A stretch of DNA of 64,000 nt from Betaproteobacteria bacterium UBA1934 (lineage in GTDB: Bacteria; Pseudomonadota; Gammaproteobacteria; Burkholderiales; Rhodocyclaceae): assembly GCA_002337055.1 (NCBI GenBank), contig DDFG01000004.1, positions 1-64,000 on the forward strand, read 5' to 3'. Within the stretch, counting starts at the first letter, position 1, and each line of letters starts with the position of its first letter. The notes under the pieces are model-generated. The model did not search any database, had not been told where the DNA came from, and saw nothing but the letters and a program-made list of their open reading frames with translations. The translations under genes were made by a program, and so were the position numbers. Positions 53,659-62,988 of this stretch are shown in pieces.

Positions 53659-56591
53659 GCTTCCTCTCGTTGCAAAAACAGCAGGTGCCCGTATTCCGCG
53701 CCGCCCGCCTCCACATTTCGCCACCATGTCTTATAGCGTACGCCGTCAATCTCGATGTTGCCAGCCTCACCGACTGTCGGCGCCTCAGGCAAGACCTCGC
53801 GGAAAGGCGTGCCGACAAGCGGCAACCGTCCGGCAAACTCCGCCAATCCGGCTTCGTTAACCAGCGCCAGCATGCCTTCGGCATCGATACCGAAGGCCGG
53901 CCACGGCAGCTGGTAAATGAGGTTTTGCAAGATGGCATAACCGTTTCTGTCGCGCGCGCGCCAGCGTTCGTTTTCCTCCGTCAGACGGCGCCGCTCTTCC
54001 TCGCTGTTGATCGATATGCGCTCGGCCTGGATCACCCGCTCCGCAAGCTGCTCGTTTTCAGCCCCAACCCGGCTCCGGGTCAGCGCCCGGTCGATGTCCG
54101 CATACAACACCTGCTCAGTGATCGGCAGGCACAAAACACGCGCAGGGCGGCCAGCAATGTCGCCGCGAACAGCCGCCAACCAACCTGATTCTTCAACGAG
54201 CATGATCCACTCACTGTCGGACAGAGATTTTGCCGCCGAATTCGCCCAGCGCCAGGGTTCGAAATTTTCGTGCGCCGGCCCGCATATCACCACTTGCGGC
54301 CGGTTCGCCTGCAACCACGCCCAAGCAGCTTCAGGGTCGGCGATGATATGCACGCGATGGCCTTCCGATTTCAAACGCTCGAATACCTCGGCGAATTCCG
54401 GTATCGCAACAGCCAGTGCTATCGGGCCATCGTGCCGGGGTTGCAGCATGCGCGCAGGCAAGGTTTTTTCTGCTCTCAGCAATGCCATCATCTCGACAGC
54501 AGGCACCGGGCGCGAGAAGAAGTAGCCCTGTATCGCATCGCAGCGGTGGGCAATCAGCAATGCCAGTTGCGATTCGTTTTCGACTCCCTGGGCAATTACC
54601 TTGAGCTTCAGCTGGTGCGCCATGGTAATGATTGCGCGGGTGATCGACGCCTCGCCCTCGTCGGCGGCGATATCGCGCACGAAGGAGCGATCCACCTTCA
54701 GCGCGTCAACCGGAAAATGCCTGAGATTGGCAAGACTGGCATGCCCAGACCCGAAATCGTCAAGCAGAACCCCCACACCAAGGGTACGCAATTTTTCCAG
54801 CACGCGGGTAACTGGCAACGGTTGCCGCATCAGATGGCTTTCAGCAACCTCGATCTGCAAGCAGGTCGCGGGCAGATCATTCTTCAGCAAGGTAGTTTCG
54901 ATATCTTCGTACAAGGTGTCAGACAGAAGTTGCTGCCCGGACAAGTTGATCGACATCGCGGGCAATCCGAACCCCGCCGCGCGCCAGGCGGCCAGATGAG
55001 CACAGGCTTCGCGTAGCGCCCATCGCGCGACCGGGACAATGAGACCGGTTTCCTCCAATTGCGGCATGAATTCGTCGGGCATGACCAGACCGCGTCGCGG
55101 GTGTTGCCAACGCAACAGGACTTCAGCGCCGATGATCGATCCGTCGTGACAAGACGCGATGGGCTGAAAGGCGAGTGCAAATTCGTTTCGGACGACGGCG
55201 TTGCGCAGTTCAACCTCGAAAAACAGGCGATCGCGTTCCTCTGCCTGCATGTCGGCAGCGAAGTATTGCACGCTGTTGCGCCCGCGTTCTTTGGCGCGAC
55301 GCATGGCGGTCAGTGCGTTTTGAACCAATTCGTGCCGCTCGTCGCCGTCTTGCGGGCTGAAGGCAATGCCAATGCTAGCGGTCGCGAACAACTCGGTACC
55401 CTCGACGCGCACCGGCATGGCCAGCGTTTCACCCACGCGTCGCGCGACGATATTGACTTGCTTCGGTTCGGTGACATCAACCAGGATCGCGGCAAAAACG
55501 TCACCACTGAGTCGCCCGATTGTGTCGCCTTCGCGCAAGGAACCGGATAGACGACCGGCCAATTGCCGCAGGAATTCGTCGCCTGCCAGATGTCCCAGGG
55601 TTTCGTTCACCGTCCGGAAGCGGTCGATGTCAATGATCATCACCGCCAATGCCAGCCCGTTGCGGCGCGAGAGACCCAGCATGGTCTGCAAGCGGTCGTA
55701 GAAGGCGATCTGGTTGGGGAGCGCGGTAAGCGCGTCGAAACGGGCCAGGTGACCCAATTGCCTGGTGTCGGCGACGAAACTGGAAATATCGCTGGCGATG
55801 CCGCCAATACTAACGATGCGGCCATCTTCATCGCGAATGGGGAAATTGCGGGCGTGCAGCCAGCGCACGCCACCATCCGGTCGCAAAACACGAAACCTGA
55901 TATCGAGGCCACCTCGCGGGTGATGGTGGACCGCCTCCACGAATGTGGTTTTGTCGTCGTCGTGGACATACTTGACCCAATCATCCGGATCGGCGTACAG
56001 CGCCTCCACATAGCGACCCCAGATCTGTTCGTAGCCTTTGCTGATGTAGGTGATTTGGCGACTCTCGGCATCGGCCAGCCAGAAGCATTCGGGAATGTTG
56101 CCCGCCAGTTGCAGAAAGCGTGCTTCGCTCTCGCCCAGAGCCGTTGCAGCCTCGCGCACGGCCGCCACGGCGCGCTCGCCTTCCCGCCGCAACAGGCCGT
56201 TGACGCATTCGCGTTCGACCACCGGCAACAGACGGGCAAGGTTGCTCTTCAGTACAAAATCCTGCGCCCCGGCTTCGAGCAGTTCCGTTGGCAGAAAACG
56301 GCTGCCCCGATCAATCATCAGCACCACTGGCACATCCCGATCAGTCACCCGAATGGTGTCAAGGGTTTCTCCAGCCGGCAGCGAGGCCAGACCGGCATTC
56401 AGCAGGACGACATGCCAGCGCTCCTCCATCAGCGCGGCGGACAACTCCTCCGGCGTGAAGGCATGGCGGGCGTAGATAACACGGCCGCCGCCGCGCAGTG
56501 CATTTAACAGGCGCTCGCACTCGGCCTGGCTGGCCTCGACGATCAAGGCTCGCAGGATGCCGGATTCGCCCGAGGGTGGTGTCGTCTCCAT
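53655..56591 (-). CDS. Multi-domain GGDEF-EAL protein with degenerate active sites
   Basis: 978 residues: a receiver-like domain (about 15-130), PAS (about 150-280, RFLQLAGNIPECFWLAD), GGDEF (about 290-450), EAL (about 470-710) and a C-terminal receiver-like and PAS-like region (about 730-978). The GGDEF motif is replaced by SGDVF, so cyclase activity is unlikely. The EAL motif reads EVL, and the EGVE motif reads QGVE; the missing Glu is the proposed catalytic base of EAL phosphodiesterases, while N, DDFG, K and Q residues remain. It may bind c-di-GMP rather than turn it over. Start is ATG 56591 or the ATG just before; an AGGGAG lies upstream. Confidence 0.88.
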   Translation of the reverse strand: METTPPSGESGILRALIVEASQAECERLLNALRGGGRVIYARHAFTPEELSAALMEERWHVVLLNAGLASLPAGETLDTIRVTDRDVPVVLMIDRGSRFLPTELLEAGAQDFVLKSNLARLLPVVERECVNGLLRREGERAVAAVREAATALGESEARFLQLAGNIPECFWLADAESRQITYISKGYEQIWGRYVEALYADPDDWVKYVHDDDKTTFVEAVHHHPRGGLDIRFRVLRPDGGVRWLHARNFPIRDEDGRIVSIGGIASDISSFVADTRQLGHLARFDALTALPNQIAFYDRLQTMLGLSRRNGLALAVMIIDIDRFRTVNETLGHLAGDEFLRQLAGRLSGSLREGDTIGRLSGDVFAAILVDVTEPKQVNIVARRVGETLAMPVRVEGTELFATASIGIAFSPQDGDERHELVQNALTAMRRAKERGRNSVQYFAADMQAEERDRLFFEVELRNAVVRNEFALAFQPIASCHDGSIIGAEVLLRWQHPRRGLVMPDEFMPQLEETGLIVPVARWALREACAHLAAWRAAGFGLPAMSINLSGQQLLSDTLYEDIETTLLKNDLPATCLQIEVAESHLMRQPLPVTRVLEKLRTLGVGVLLDDFGSGHASLANLRHFPVDALKVDRSFVRDIAADEGEASITRAIITMAHQLKLKVIAQGVENESQLALLIAHRCDAIQGYFFSRPVPAVEMMALLRAEKTLPARMLQPRHDGPIALAVAIPEFAEVFERLKSEGHRVHIIADPEAAWAWLQANRPQVVICGPAHENFEPWRWANSAAKSLSDSEWIMLVEESGWLAAVRGDIAGRPARVLCLPITEQVLYADIDRALTRSRVGAENEQLAERVIQAERISINSEEERRRLTEENERWRARDRNGYAILQNLIYQLPWPAFGIDAEGMLALVNEAGLAEFAGRLPLVGTPFREVLPEAPTVGEAGNIEIDGVRYKTWWRNVEAGGAEYGHLLFLQREEA

Positions 56592-56602
56592 CATCTCCCT
56601 TG

Positions 56603-57154
56603 CTAACCGGCGAGCGTCCAGCTCGCCAAAGTCCGATACGCCGCACCACCGCGCTGCAATTCGGATTGCACCAGGCAAAAGCGGTCGCACAACCAGTCGA
56701 TTCGGGGTGGAAACGGCCTTTCCGATGGGCGGATTCGCAGCTTCCGGATCAGCGTCATATGAGCCTGAAAGGGACGTCGCTCGACGGGAAATCCGCGAAC
56801 GCGCAATGCCGATGTCAACTCATTGGCCAATCGGACAAGATTATCGTCTACTTTTTGGCATCCGGCCCATAACAATTGTTTGTCTTGCCAGTATCCGCAG
56901 CGGTCGAGTCGACAATGAAAGGGGCGGATGCAAAGGTTGGCGGCGATTTCCGCTAGATTCGCCAAACGCGAGGTGGGCACCTCGCCGATAAATGCCAGGG
57001 TCAGATGCAGGGTTTCTGCGCGCATGGCGCGCCCGCCGCTCCCCTCCGCCAATTCAAGAGCAAAGCGATGCAAGGTTTCGGCCTGCGAGGTTGAGGGCCA
57101 CAGCGCAAAAAAAACACGCGCCGTTTCGTCGCGCGCGGGCATTGCGGCGTTCAT
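56603..57154 (-). CDS. thpR: RNA 2',3'-cyclic phosphodiesterase (2'-5' RNA ligase family)
   Basis: 183 residues. Two H-x-T-x motifs: HLTL at about 50 and HMTL at about 132, which form the active site of the 2H family. Hydrolyses cyclic phosphate ends of RNA. It overlaps ispF by 4 bp. Confidence 0.92.
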   Translation of the reverse strand: MNAAMPARDETARVFFALWPSTSQAETLHRFALELAEGSGGRAMRAETLHLTLAFIGEVPTSRLANLAEIAANLCIRPFHCRLDRCGYWQDKQLLWAGCQKVDDNLVRLANELTSALRVRGFPVERRPFQAHMTLIRKLRIRPSERPFPPRIDWLCDRFCLVQSELQRGGAAYRTLASWTLAG

Positions 57155-57627
57155 GCCCGTTCGATCAATACCACGGCCTGTGCTTCAATCGCCTCGCCTT
57201 GGCCAAGGTAGCCCAGTTTTTCGTTGGTTTTGCCCTTGACGTTGACACATCCTGGGGCAATATCGAGATCGACCGCAATATTGGATTGCATTGCCTCGAC
57301 GTAAGGCGCCAGACGCGGGGCTTGCGCGATCACGGTAGCGTCGACATTCCCGACGCGCCAGCCCGCCTCGCGGAGCTTCTGCATAGCAGCGCGCAGCAGC
57401 ACACGGCTGTCGGCGCCGGCATGGCGCGGATCGGTATCGGGAAAATGGCGCCCGATGTCGCCCAGGCCGGCGGCACCCAGCAGCGCATCAGTCACGGCGT
57501 GCAGCAGTGCATCGGCGTCCGAGTGACCCAGCAGCCCCCGCTCGTAGGGGATCGTGACGCCGCCGAGAATCAGCGGCCGGCCCGGCACCAGCGCGTGCAC
57601 ATCGTAACCCTGCCCGATACGGATCAT
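57151..57627 (-). CDS. ispF: 2-C-methyl-D-erythritol 2,4-cyclodiphosphate synthase
   Basis: 158 residues, normal length. Metal-binding GYDVHAL, HSDADALLHAVTDALLGA and DIGRHFPD. Fifth step of the MEP isoprenoid pathway. The start overlaps the ispD stop by 4 bp. Confidence 0.96.
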   Translation of the reverse strand: MIRIGQGYDVHALVPGRPLILGGVTIPYERGLLGHSDADALLHAVTDALLGAAGLGDIGRHFPDTDPRHAGADSRVLLRAAMQKLREAGWRVGNVDATVIAQAPRLAPYVEAMQSNIAVDLDIAPGCVNVKGKTNEKLGYLGQGEAIEAQAVVLIERA

Positions 57628-58316
57628 CGTTCGCTCCTTTGCAAAATCCGGCCGGCAAGTTCGAGATCGGCCGGATAAGTGATCTTGAGGTTGCCGACAT
57701 CGCCTTCCACCAGTTTCGGTGCCAACCCCAATGCCTCGATGGCACCTGCCTCGTCGGTCACGGTGCCGGCGGCATCCAGCGCCCGGGTGAGCAAACCATA
57801 GCGGAACATTTGCGGCGTTTGCGCCTGCCAAAGGCCCTCGCGCGGTTCGGTAGCGGTGACGCGACCGGTTCCGCCATCGCGTTTCAGCGTGTCCGCCACG
57901 CGCACTGCCAGCAAGCCGCCGACGTCGTCGTCGCGCAATTCACCGATCAAACGCTGAAGTGTGGCGGCCGTCAGGCAAGGCCTTGCGGCGTCGTGAACCA
58001 GTACCCAGTCGTCGGGCGAAGCTTCGCCGGCCAATGCAGCCAAACCGGCCCGCACACTCGCGGCACGGTTCTCGCCGCCGGTACGGATCGGCACCAGCCG
58101 TTCACCAAGCATGGGCCAGTCGCTCTCGGAGGCCCACAAAGTGTCTTCCGGCGCAAGCACGACAATGACGCGGACCAGTTCGGCACAGGCGCACAGTCGG
58201 GCGAGCGTGTGAAAGAGCACGGGATGGCCGTGCAAGGGCAGGTATTGTTTGGGGATGGCGGCACCGAAACGGGCGCCGCTGCCGGCTGCCGGCACAATGG
58301 CGAAATAGCGATTCAT
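57624..58316 (-). CDS. ispD: 2-C-methyl-D-erythritol 4-phosphate cytidylyltransferase
   Basis: 230 residues. N-terminal AIVPAAGSGARFG, PKQYLPL and VHDAARPCLT. Third step of the MEP pathway. Pairs with ispF in the usual ispD-ispF order. Confidence 0.95.
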   Translation of the reverse strand: MNRYFAIVPAAGSGARFGAAIPKQYLPLHGHPVLFHTLARLCACAELVRVIVVLAPEDTLWASESDWPMLGERLVPIRTGGENRAASVRAGLAALAGEASPDDWVLVHDAARPCLTAATLQRLIGELRDDDVGGLLAVRVADTLKRDGGTGRVTATEPREGLWQAQTPQMFRYGLLTRALDAAGTVTDEAGAIEALGLAPKLVEGDVGNLKITYPADLELAGRILQRSER

Positions 58317-58394
58317 GCCCTCATTTTACCCAAAGGCGACTCGGGCAGACAGCGCCGCGAAGTGGTCTATAGTGGATTAAAGCGAGGGACCACC

Positions 58395-59204
58395 ATGACC
58401 ATGAACATTCGTCCAGCGGCGGTTGCCGGCGTGTTCTATCCCGGCGAGGGACGCCAGTTGAGCAGCGAACTGCTGACACTGCTCGGCGCGACGCAGGGCC
58501 GCTCCGAGAGGCAGCCAAAAGCCATCGTCGCCCCTCACGCGGGCTATGTCTATTCGGGCCTCACCGCTGCCGCGGTGTATGCCCGTCTGATTCCCTGGGG
58601 TGATCACATCCGCCGGGTGGTACTGCTTGGGCCCTGCCATCGCGTTGCACTGCGCGGACTGGCCGCACCGCTTGCCACCGCCTTTGCCACACCGTTGGGC
58701 ATCATCGCCGTCGACCGGCAAGCCATTGCGCAGATCGCCGATCTGCCACAAGTGGTGCTGAACGACGCGCCGCATGCGCCGGAGCACTCGTTGGAGGTGC
58801 ATTTGCCGTTTTTGCAGGCAGTGCTCGAATCGTTCGTGGTCGTTCCGCTCGCTGTCGGTCAGGCCGACCCTGCCCAGATTGGAGAGGTGCTCGATCGACT
58901 CTGGGGGGGTGACGAGACGCTGATCGTCATCAGTAGCGATCTCTCGCATTTTCTGCCCTACGACATCGCCCGTCAGTTCGATCGCTCGACCTGCGAGGCG
59001 ATTTTGCGACTTGAATCGGTCATTCGCCCTGAAGAGGCCTGCGGAGCACGGCCTATCAACGGTTTTCTACGCGCGGCAGCCCGTCACGGACTCCAAGCCG
59101 AACTGATCGATTTGCGGAACTCAGGCGATACGGCGGGGGACAAGGAAAAAGTCGTGGGATATGCCGCCTTTGCATTTTATGCGCCGGAGTTGGCGCATGC
59201 CTGA
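58395..59204 (+). CDS. amrB: AmmeMemoRadiSam system protein B (MEMO1 family)
   Basis: 269 residues. RPAAVAGVFYP at the N-terminus, APHAGYVYSG, PEHSLEVHLPFL and SSDLSHFLPY, all typical of MEMO-family proteins (dioxygenase-like fold). It belongs to a three-gene system of MEMO, AMMECR1 and radical-SAM proteins, of unknown biochemical role. Divergent from ispD by 78 bp. ATG 58395 is used. Confidence 0.93.
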   Translation: MTMNIRPAAVAGVFYPGEGRQLSSELLTLLGATQGRSERQPKAIVAPHAGYVYSGLTAAAVYARLIPWGDHIRRVVLLGPCHRVALRGLAAPLATAFATPLGIIAVDRQAIAQIADLPQVVLNDAPHAPEHSLEVHLPFLQAVLESFVVVPLAVGQADPAQIGEVLDRLWGGDETLIVISSDLSHFLPYDIARQFDRSTCEAILRLESVIRPEEACGARPINGFLRAAARHGLQAELIDLRNSGDTAGDKEKVVGYAAFAFYAPELAHA

Positions 59205-59763
59205 TCAGGCACTGGGGGCGGCGCTGCTGGGCATCGCCCGCGCAGCGATCGCCGAACGCCTGGGCGGGGCAATCACCGCGACATCGGCAGACTTGGAAAG
59301 TTTTCCCGAATTGCGCGCGCCGGGCGCCGCCTTTGTCACCCTCACCCGACGCGGCGCGCTGCGCGGATGCATCGGCAGCCTGGAAGCCTCTCGCCCGCTC
59401 GCCGATGACGTTCGCCAACACGCACTCGATGCCGCGTTCGGCGACCCGCGCTTTCCGCCTCTGACGACGGCCGAATGGCCCGACGTGACCATCGAGGTCT
59501 CGGTGCTCACGACGCCGCGTGCCCTGAGTTTTATGGACGAAGCCGATGCCCTGCGGCAACTCAGGCCGGGAATCGACGGTGTTGTGTTCTGCGCAGGTGG
59601 CCGCTATGCCACCTTTCTGCCGCAGGTGTGGGAAACCCTGCCCCATTCCGCCGATTTTCTTGCTCAACTCAAGCAAAAAGCCGGACTTCCTGCTCGTTAC
59701 TGGTCATCCACTGTGCGTCTCGATGTCTATCAAGTGCGGAAATGGAAAGAAAGCCCAGCATGA
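59197..59763 (+). CDS. amrA: AmmeMemoRadiSam system protein A (AMMECR1 domain)
   Basis: 188 residues. AMMECR1 motifs GAAFVTLTRRGALRGCIGS, FGDPRFPPLT and VWETLP. The start overlaps the amrB stop by 8 bp, and the stop overlaps the amrS start (ATGA). Confidence 0.93.
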   Translation: MPDQALGAALLGIARAAIAERLGGAITATSADLESFPELRAPGAAFVTLTRRGALRGCIGSLEASRPLADDVRQHALDAAFGDPRFPPLTTAEWPDVTIEVSVLTTPRALSFMDEADALRQLRPGIDGVVFCAGGRYATFLPQVWETLPHSADFLAQLKQKAGLPARYWSSTVRLDVYQVRKWKESPA

Positions 59764-60797
59764 CCTCCGTCGCGGCCGCGCAGGCGGCATTTCCGGCGCG
59801 CTGGTGGCACGTGCTCGATAACGGGCGCGTCCAGTGCGACCTGTGCCCGCGCGATTGCCAATTGGCCGATGGGCAGCGCGGCGCGTGTTTCGTTCGGCAG
59901 GCACTCGGTCACGCCATGGTGCTGACGACATGGGGACGATCGTCCGGGTTTTGCATCGACCCCATCGAGAAAAAACCGCTGTACCACTTCTTCCCGGGTT
60001 CCGGCGTGCTGTCTTTCGGGACCGCCGGTTGCAACCTGACTTGCAAGTTCTGCCAGAACGCCGACATCTCCCGCTCGCGCGACATGGATCGCCTGCTGGA
60101 AAACGCCACGCCGGAAGCGATTGCAAAAGCTGCCCGGACCAAGGGCGTGCGCTCGGTCGCCTTCACCTATAACGATCCCGTGGTGTTTGCTGAATATGCC
60201 ATGGATACCGCCGAGATGTGTCGCGCGTTCGGGATTGCCAACGTCGCGGTGACCGCCGGTTACCTTCACACAGCGCCGCGCCAGGCCTTCTTCGCGCAAA
60301 TGGATGCCGCCAACATCGACCTCAAGTCGTTTTCGGAATCTTTTTACCGGCAATTGTGCGGCGCACATCTGGCACCCGTGCTCGAGACCTTGCTCCACGT
60401 TCGCCACGAAACTGCGTGCTGGCTGGAAATCACGACCTTGCTCATTCCCGGCTGCAACGATTCGGATCGTGAAATCAGCCAACTAAGCGCCTGGATTACT
60501 CGTGAACTGGGTGTCGATGTACCACTCCACTTCTCGGCCTTTCATCCCGCCTGGAAAATGCGCGAAACACCGCCGACGTCGCCAGCCAGCTTGCAACGCG
60601 CCCGTCGCATCGCGCTCGATGCGGGCTTGCGCCATGTCTATCTTGGCAACGTGGCCGACCGGGACGGAAGCACCACGTTTTGTCCGGGCTGCCACATTCC
60701 GCTGATCGAGCGTCGGGGTTACGACGTTCTTCGCAACGATCTGCGCGAAGACGCACGTTGCCCCCATTGCCAATCGGCTGTCGCAGGCCGTTTTTAA
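59760..60797 (+). CDS. amrS: AmmeMemoRadiSam system radical SAM enzyme
   Basis: 345 residues. Cluster-binding C-x3-C-x2-C in GCNLTCKFCQN, and N-terminal Cys pairs CDLCPRDC and C-terminal CPGC, CPHC that may bind further metal. Pyruvate-formate-lyase-activating-enzyme-like radical SAM fold. Third gene of the amrB-A-S operon. Confidence 0.93.
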   Translation: MTSVAAAQAAFPARWWHVLDNGRVQCDLCPRDCQLADGQRGACFVRQALGHAMVLTTWGRSSGFCIDPIEKKPLYHFFPGSGVLSFGTAGCNLTCKFCQNADISRSRDMDRLLENATPEAIAKAARTKGVRSVAFTYNDPVVFAEYAMDTAEMCRAFGIANVAVTAGYLHTAPRQAFFAQMDAANIDLKSFSESFYRQLCGAHLAPVLETLLHVRHETACWLEITTLLIPGCNDSDREISQLSAWITRELGVDVPLHFSAFHPAWKMRETPPTSPASLQRARRIALDAGLRHVYLGNVADRDGSTTFCPGCHIPLIERRGYDVLRNDLREDARCPHCQSAVAGRF

Positions 60798-60800
60798 CGC

Positions 60801-62837
60801 TCAGATTCGGAAATGACTGATCGTGTTGCGCATGTCCCGCGTCAGTTGTTCCAGATTGCCGGCGGCTTCGGAGGCCTGTTTGGCGGCATGATTGCTGTCC
60901 TCCGCCACTTCAGCCACCTTTTCGGTCTGGTTGGCCATGCTGTGACTGGCGGCCGATGATTCCTGCAACGCTTCGGTAATCAGTCTGACTACATCAACCA
61001 CCCGTTCGGAACCGCGACGGATCTCGTTGATGGCTTCACCGGCCTGGTTGGCCAGGTCGGTGCCACGCTGAACCTGCTCGACCGTTCCGGACATCGCCGA
61101 GACGGCCTGTTCCGCCCTCTGCTGAATAGAACCGATCACCCCGGCGATTTCGGCAGTGGCATGTGTTGTCCGCTCCGCCAGCTTGCGCACCTCGTCGGCT
61201 ACCACCGCGAATCCTCGCCCCGCCTCGCCAGCCCGGGCTGCTTCAATGGCCGCGTTGAGCGCGAGCAGATTGGTCTGTTCGGCCACCTCTTTGATAACGG
61301 AAACGATACCGCTGATCTGACGGGTTTCCTGTCCCAGCTCGGTGATTGCAGTCGCGGTATTCTGGACGGTCGTCGCGATTTCGCTCATCTCACCGGTTGC
61401 CGCCAGAATGGTCTTGCCGCCTTCATTCGAACGTTCGCCTGCCTCGTTCGAGAGACGCGCCGCATCGTTGGCGTTATCGGAAATCTGGTTGATCCCCACA
61501 CTCAATTGCTCGACCGAAGCCGCCATGGCGCTCGCTGCGTCGCTCGCGGTACCCGAATTGTGGGCATTCTCACGGGCTGAGGCCGACATCGCATTGGAGG
61601 CCTCCTCGACTCGCCGCACCGCACCCAGCAATCCACCGAAGGTCTGGCGCAACGTCTGCAAAAGCGCCGAGACCGATTCGACGGTCTGCCCCACTTCGTC
61701 GCCCGAATGACCCGGCGCCGCAAGCGTGAAATCATGATTGCGTTCGACGGCGGCACAATACTCCTGCAGTCGGGCCAAGGGGCGCGACACCAGACGTTGC
61801 GCCACGACATAGACCAGCAGCGGCAGGGCGATCAGCAGAATCAAGGCAACCACCAGCACTGCCTTTTCGACGGCATACACTCCTTTGGAAAGCTCATCCA
61901 CATCGGCCCGCGTGGCGATCACCCAGCCAAATTCATCAAACCGGGCAATGGCGGCCAGACTCTCGGAGGGCGCGCTCGATCCGCCGCGTTTCCAGAGATA
62001 GCGAACTTCGCCCTGCGCCTTTTCGACGATTTCCTTCATCACCGGCAAACCACGCGCGTCGTTCAGTTCCAACGCATTCTTGCCTTCCAGTGAGGGATGC
62101 ACAGCAAAAAATCCGTAGTCGGCATCTTCCCGGCGAGTGTTAATGACAAACACATAGCCCGTCTCGCCCAGCCGGATCGTTCTCAGCCGCTCTTTCAGCT
62201 TCGCCAGCGCGTCGGTGAAATCAACTCCGACAAATAGCGCCCCGATCACCTTGGCGCCATCCTTGATCGGAATGTACTTGGCAAAATATTCGCGACCAAA
62301 AAGACGGGCCATACCCCGGTATTCCTCGCCAGCCAGCAAACGTGCCGTCGCGGGATGTTGTGGCCCCAATGGCGTGCCCACCACGCGACTCCCGTCCTCC
62401 TTCTTGAGCGATGTGGTGACTCTCACAAAATCGTCACCCTCGCGCACGAAGACCGATGCCAAGGCATGTGTCTGCTGTGCGAATCGATCCACAAACGCCA
62501 CATCATGATTGACTAGGCGGTTTCCGTTATAGAGATTCGGCACCGCACGCTCGCCCATTCGCGTGGTCGCGCCCTCATCCACCCGAAAACGTTCGGGAAA
62601 GCCGAACGCCAGCGCGCCACCGAGGCGATCTGCCGACGCCTCGAGTTCCCGGGCAAAGACATCCACCGAGGTCAAAACCTGACCATTCAGCGTTCGCGCC
62701 AGTTCGCTCGCAGCGTCATCGGCAAACCGGCGACTGATGCGGTCGATTGCCAGGAGCGCTACCAGAAAGGCGATCAAAATCGCCACAAGCAGGACCAGGA
62801 CCAGTTTCTGGCCTATCCTCAACTGTGCAATGCGCAT
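60801..62837 (-). CDS. Methyl-accepting chemotaxis protein with Cache domain
   Basis: 678 residues. TM1 about 13-33; a large periplasmic region of the Cache type (about 40-325, with SLEGKNALEL and GETGYVFVINT); TM2 about 328-352; HAMP; then the signalling domain, whose hairpin reads EVAEQTNLLALNAAIEAARAG. No CheR pentapeptide at the C-terminus. Ligand unknown. Confidence 0.93.
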   Translation of the reverse strand: MRIAQLRIGQKLVLVLLVAILIAFLVALLAIDRISRRFADDAASELARTLNGQVLTSVDVFARELEASADRLGGALAFGFPERFRVDEGATTRMGERAVPNLYNGNRLVNHDVAFVDRFAQQTHALASVFVREGDDFVRVTTSLKKEDGSRVVGTPLGPQHPATARLLAGEEYRGMARLFGREYFAKYIPIKDGAKVIGALFVGVDFTDALAKLKERLRTIRLGETGYVFVINTRREDADYGFFAVHPSLEGKNALELNDARGLPVMKEIVEKAQGEVRYLWKRGGSSAPSESLAAIARFDEFGWVIATRADVDELSKGVYAVEKAVLVVALILLIALPLLVYVVAQRLVSRPLARLQEYCAAVERNHDFTLAAPGHSGDEVGQTVESVSALLQTLRQTFGGLLGAVRRVEEASNAMSASARENAHNSGTASDAASAMAASVEQLSVGINQISDNANDAARLSNEAGERSNEGGKTILAATGEMSEIATTVQNTATAITELGQETRQISGIVSVIKEVAEQTNLLALNAAIEAARAGEAGRGFAVVADEVRKLAERTTHATAEIAGVIGSIQQRAEQAVSAMSGTVEQVQRGTDLANQAGEAINEIRRGSERVVDVVRLITEALQESSAASHSMANQTEKVAEVAEDSNHAAKQASEAAGNLEQLTRDMRNTISHFRI

Positions 62838-62972
62838 GCTCCCCCCGAAATGCCTAAATGAGAGTTATTCTTAGATATAGACGCACGATATTAGACGAAA
62901 TCGGATGCTCGGGAAGCGATATTTGCCACTTTTTACACTCGTCCCTGTCCGATCTGTTACAAGCTTTCCAGC

Positions 62973-62978
62973 TATAAT
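62973..62978 (+). promoter_or_regulatory. -10 element of mfd
   Basis: Perfect TATAAT 11 bp before the mfd start codon, which would make a very short leader. No clear -35 is seen at the normal distance. Confidence 0.4.
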
Positions 62979-62988
62979 CTGCGGCCCC

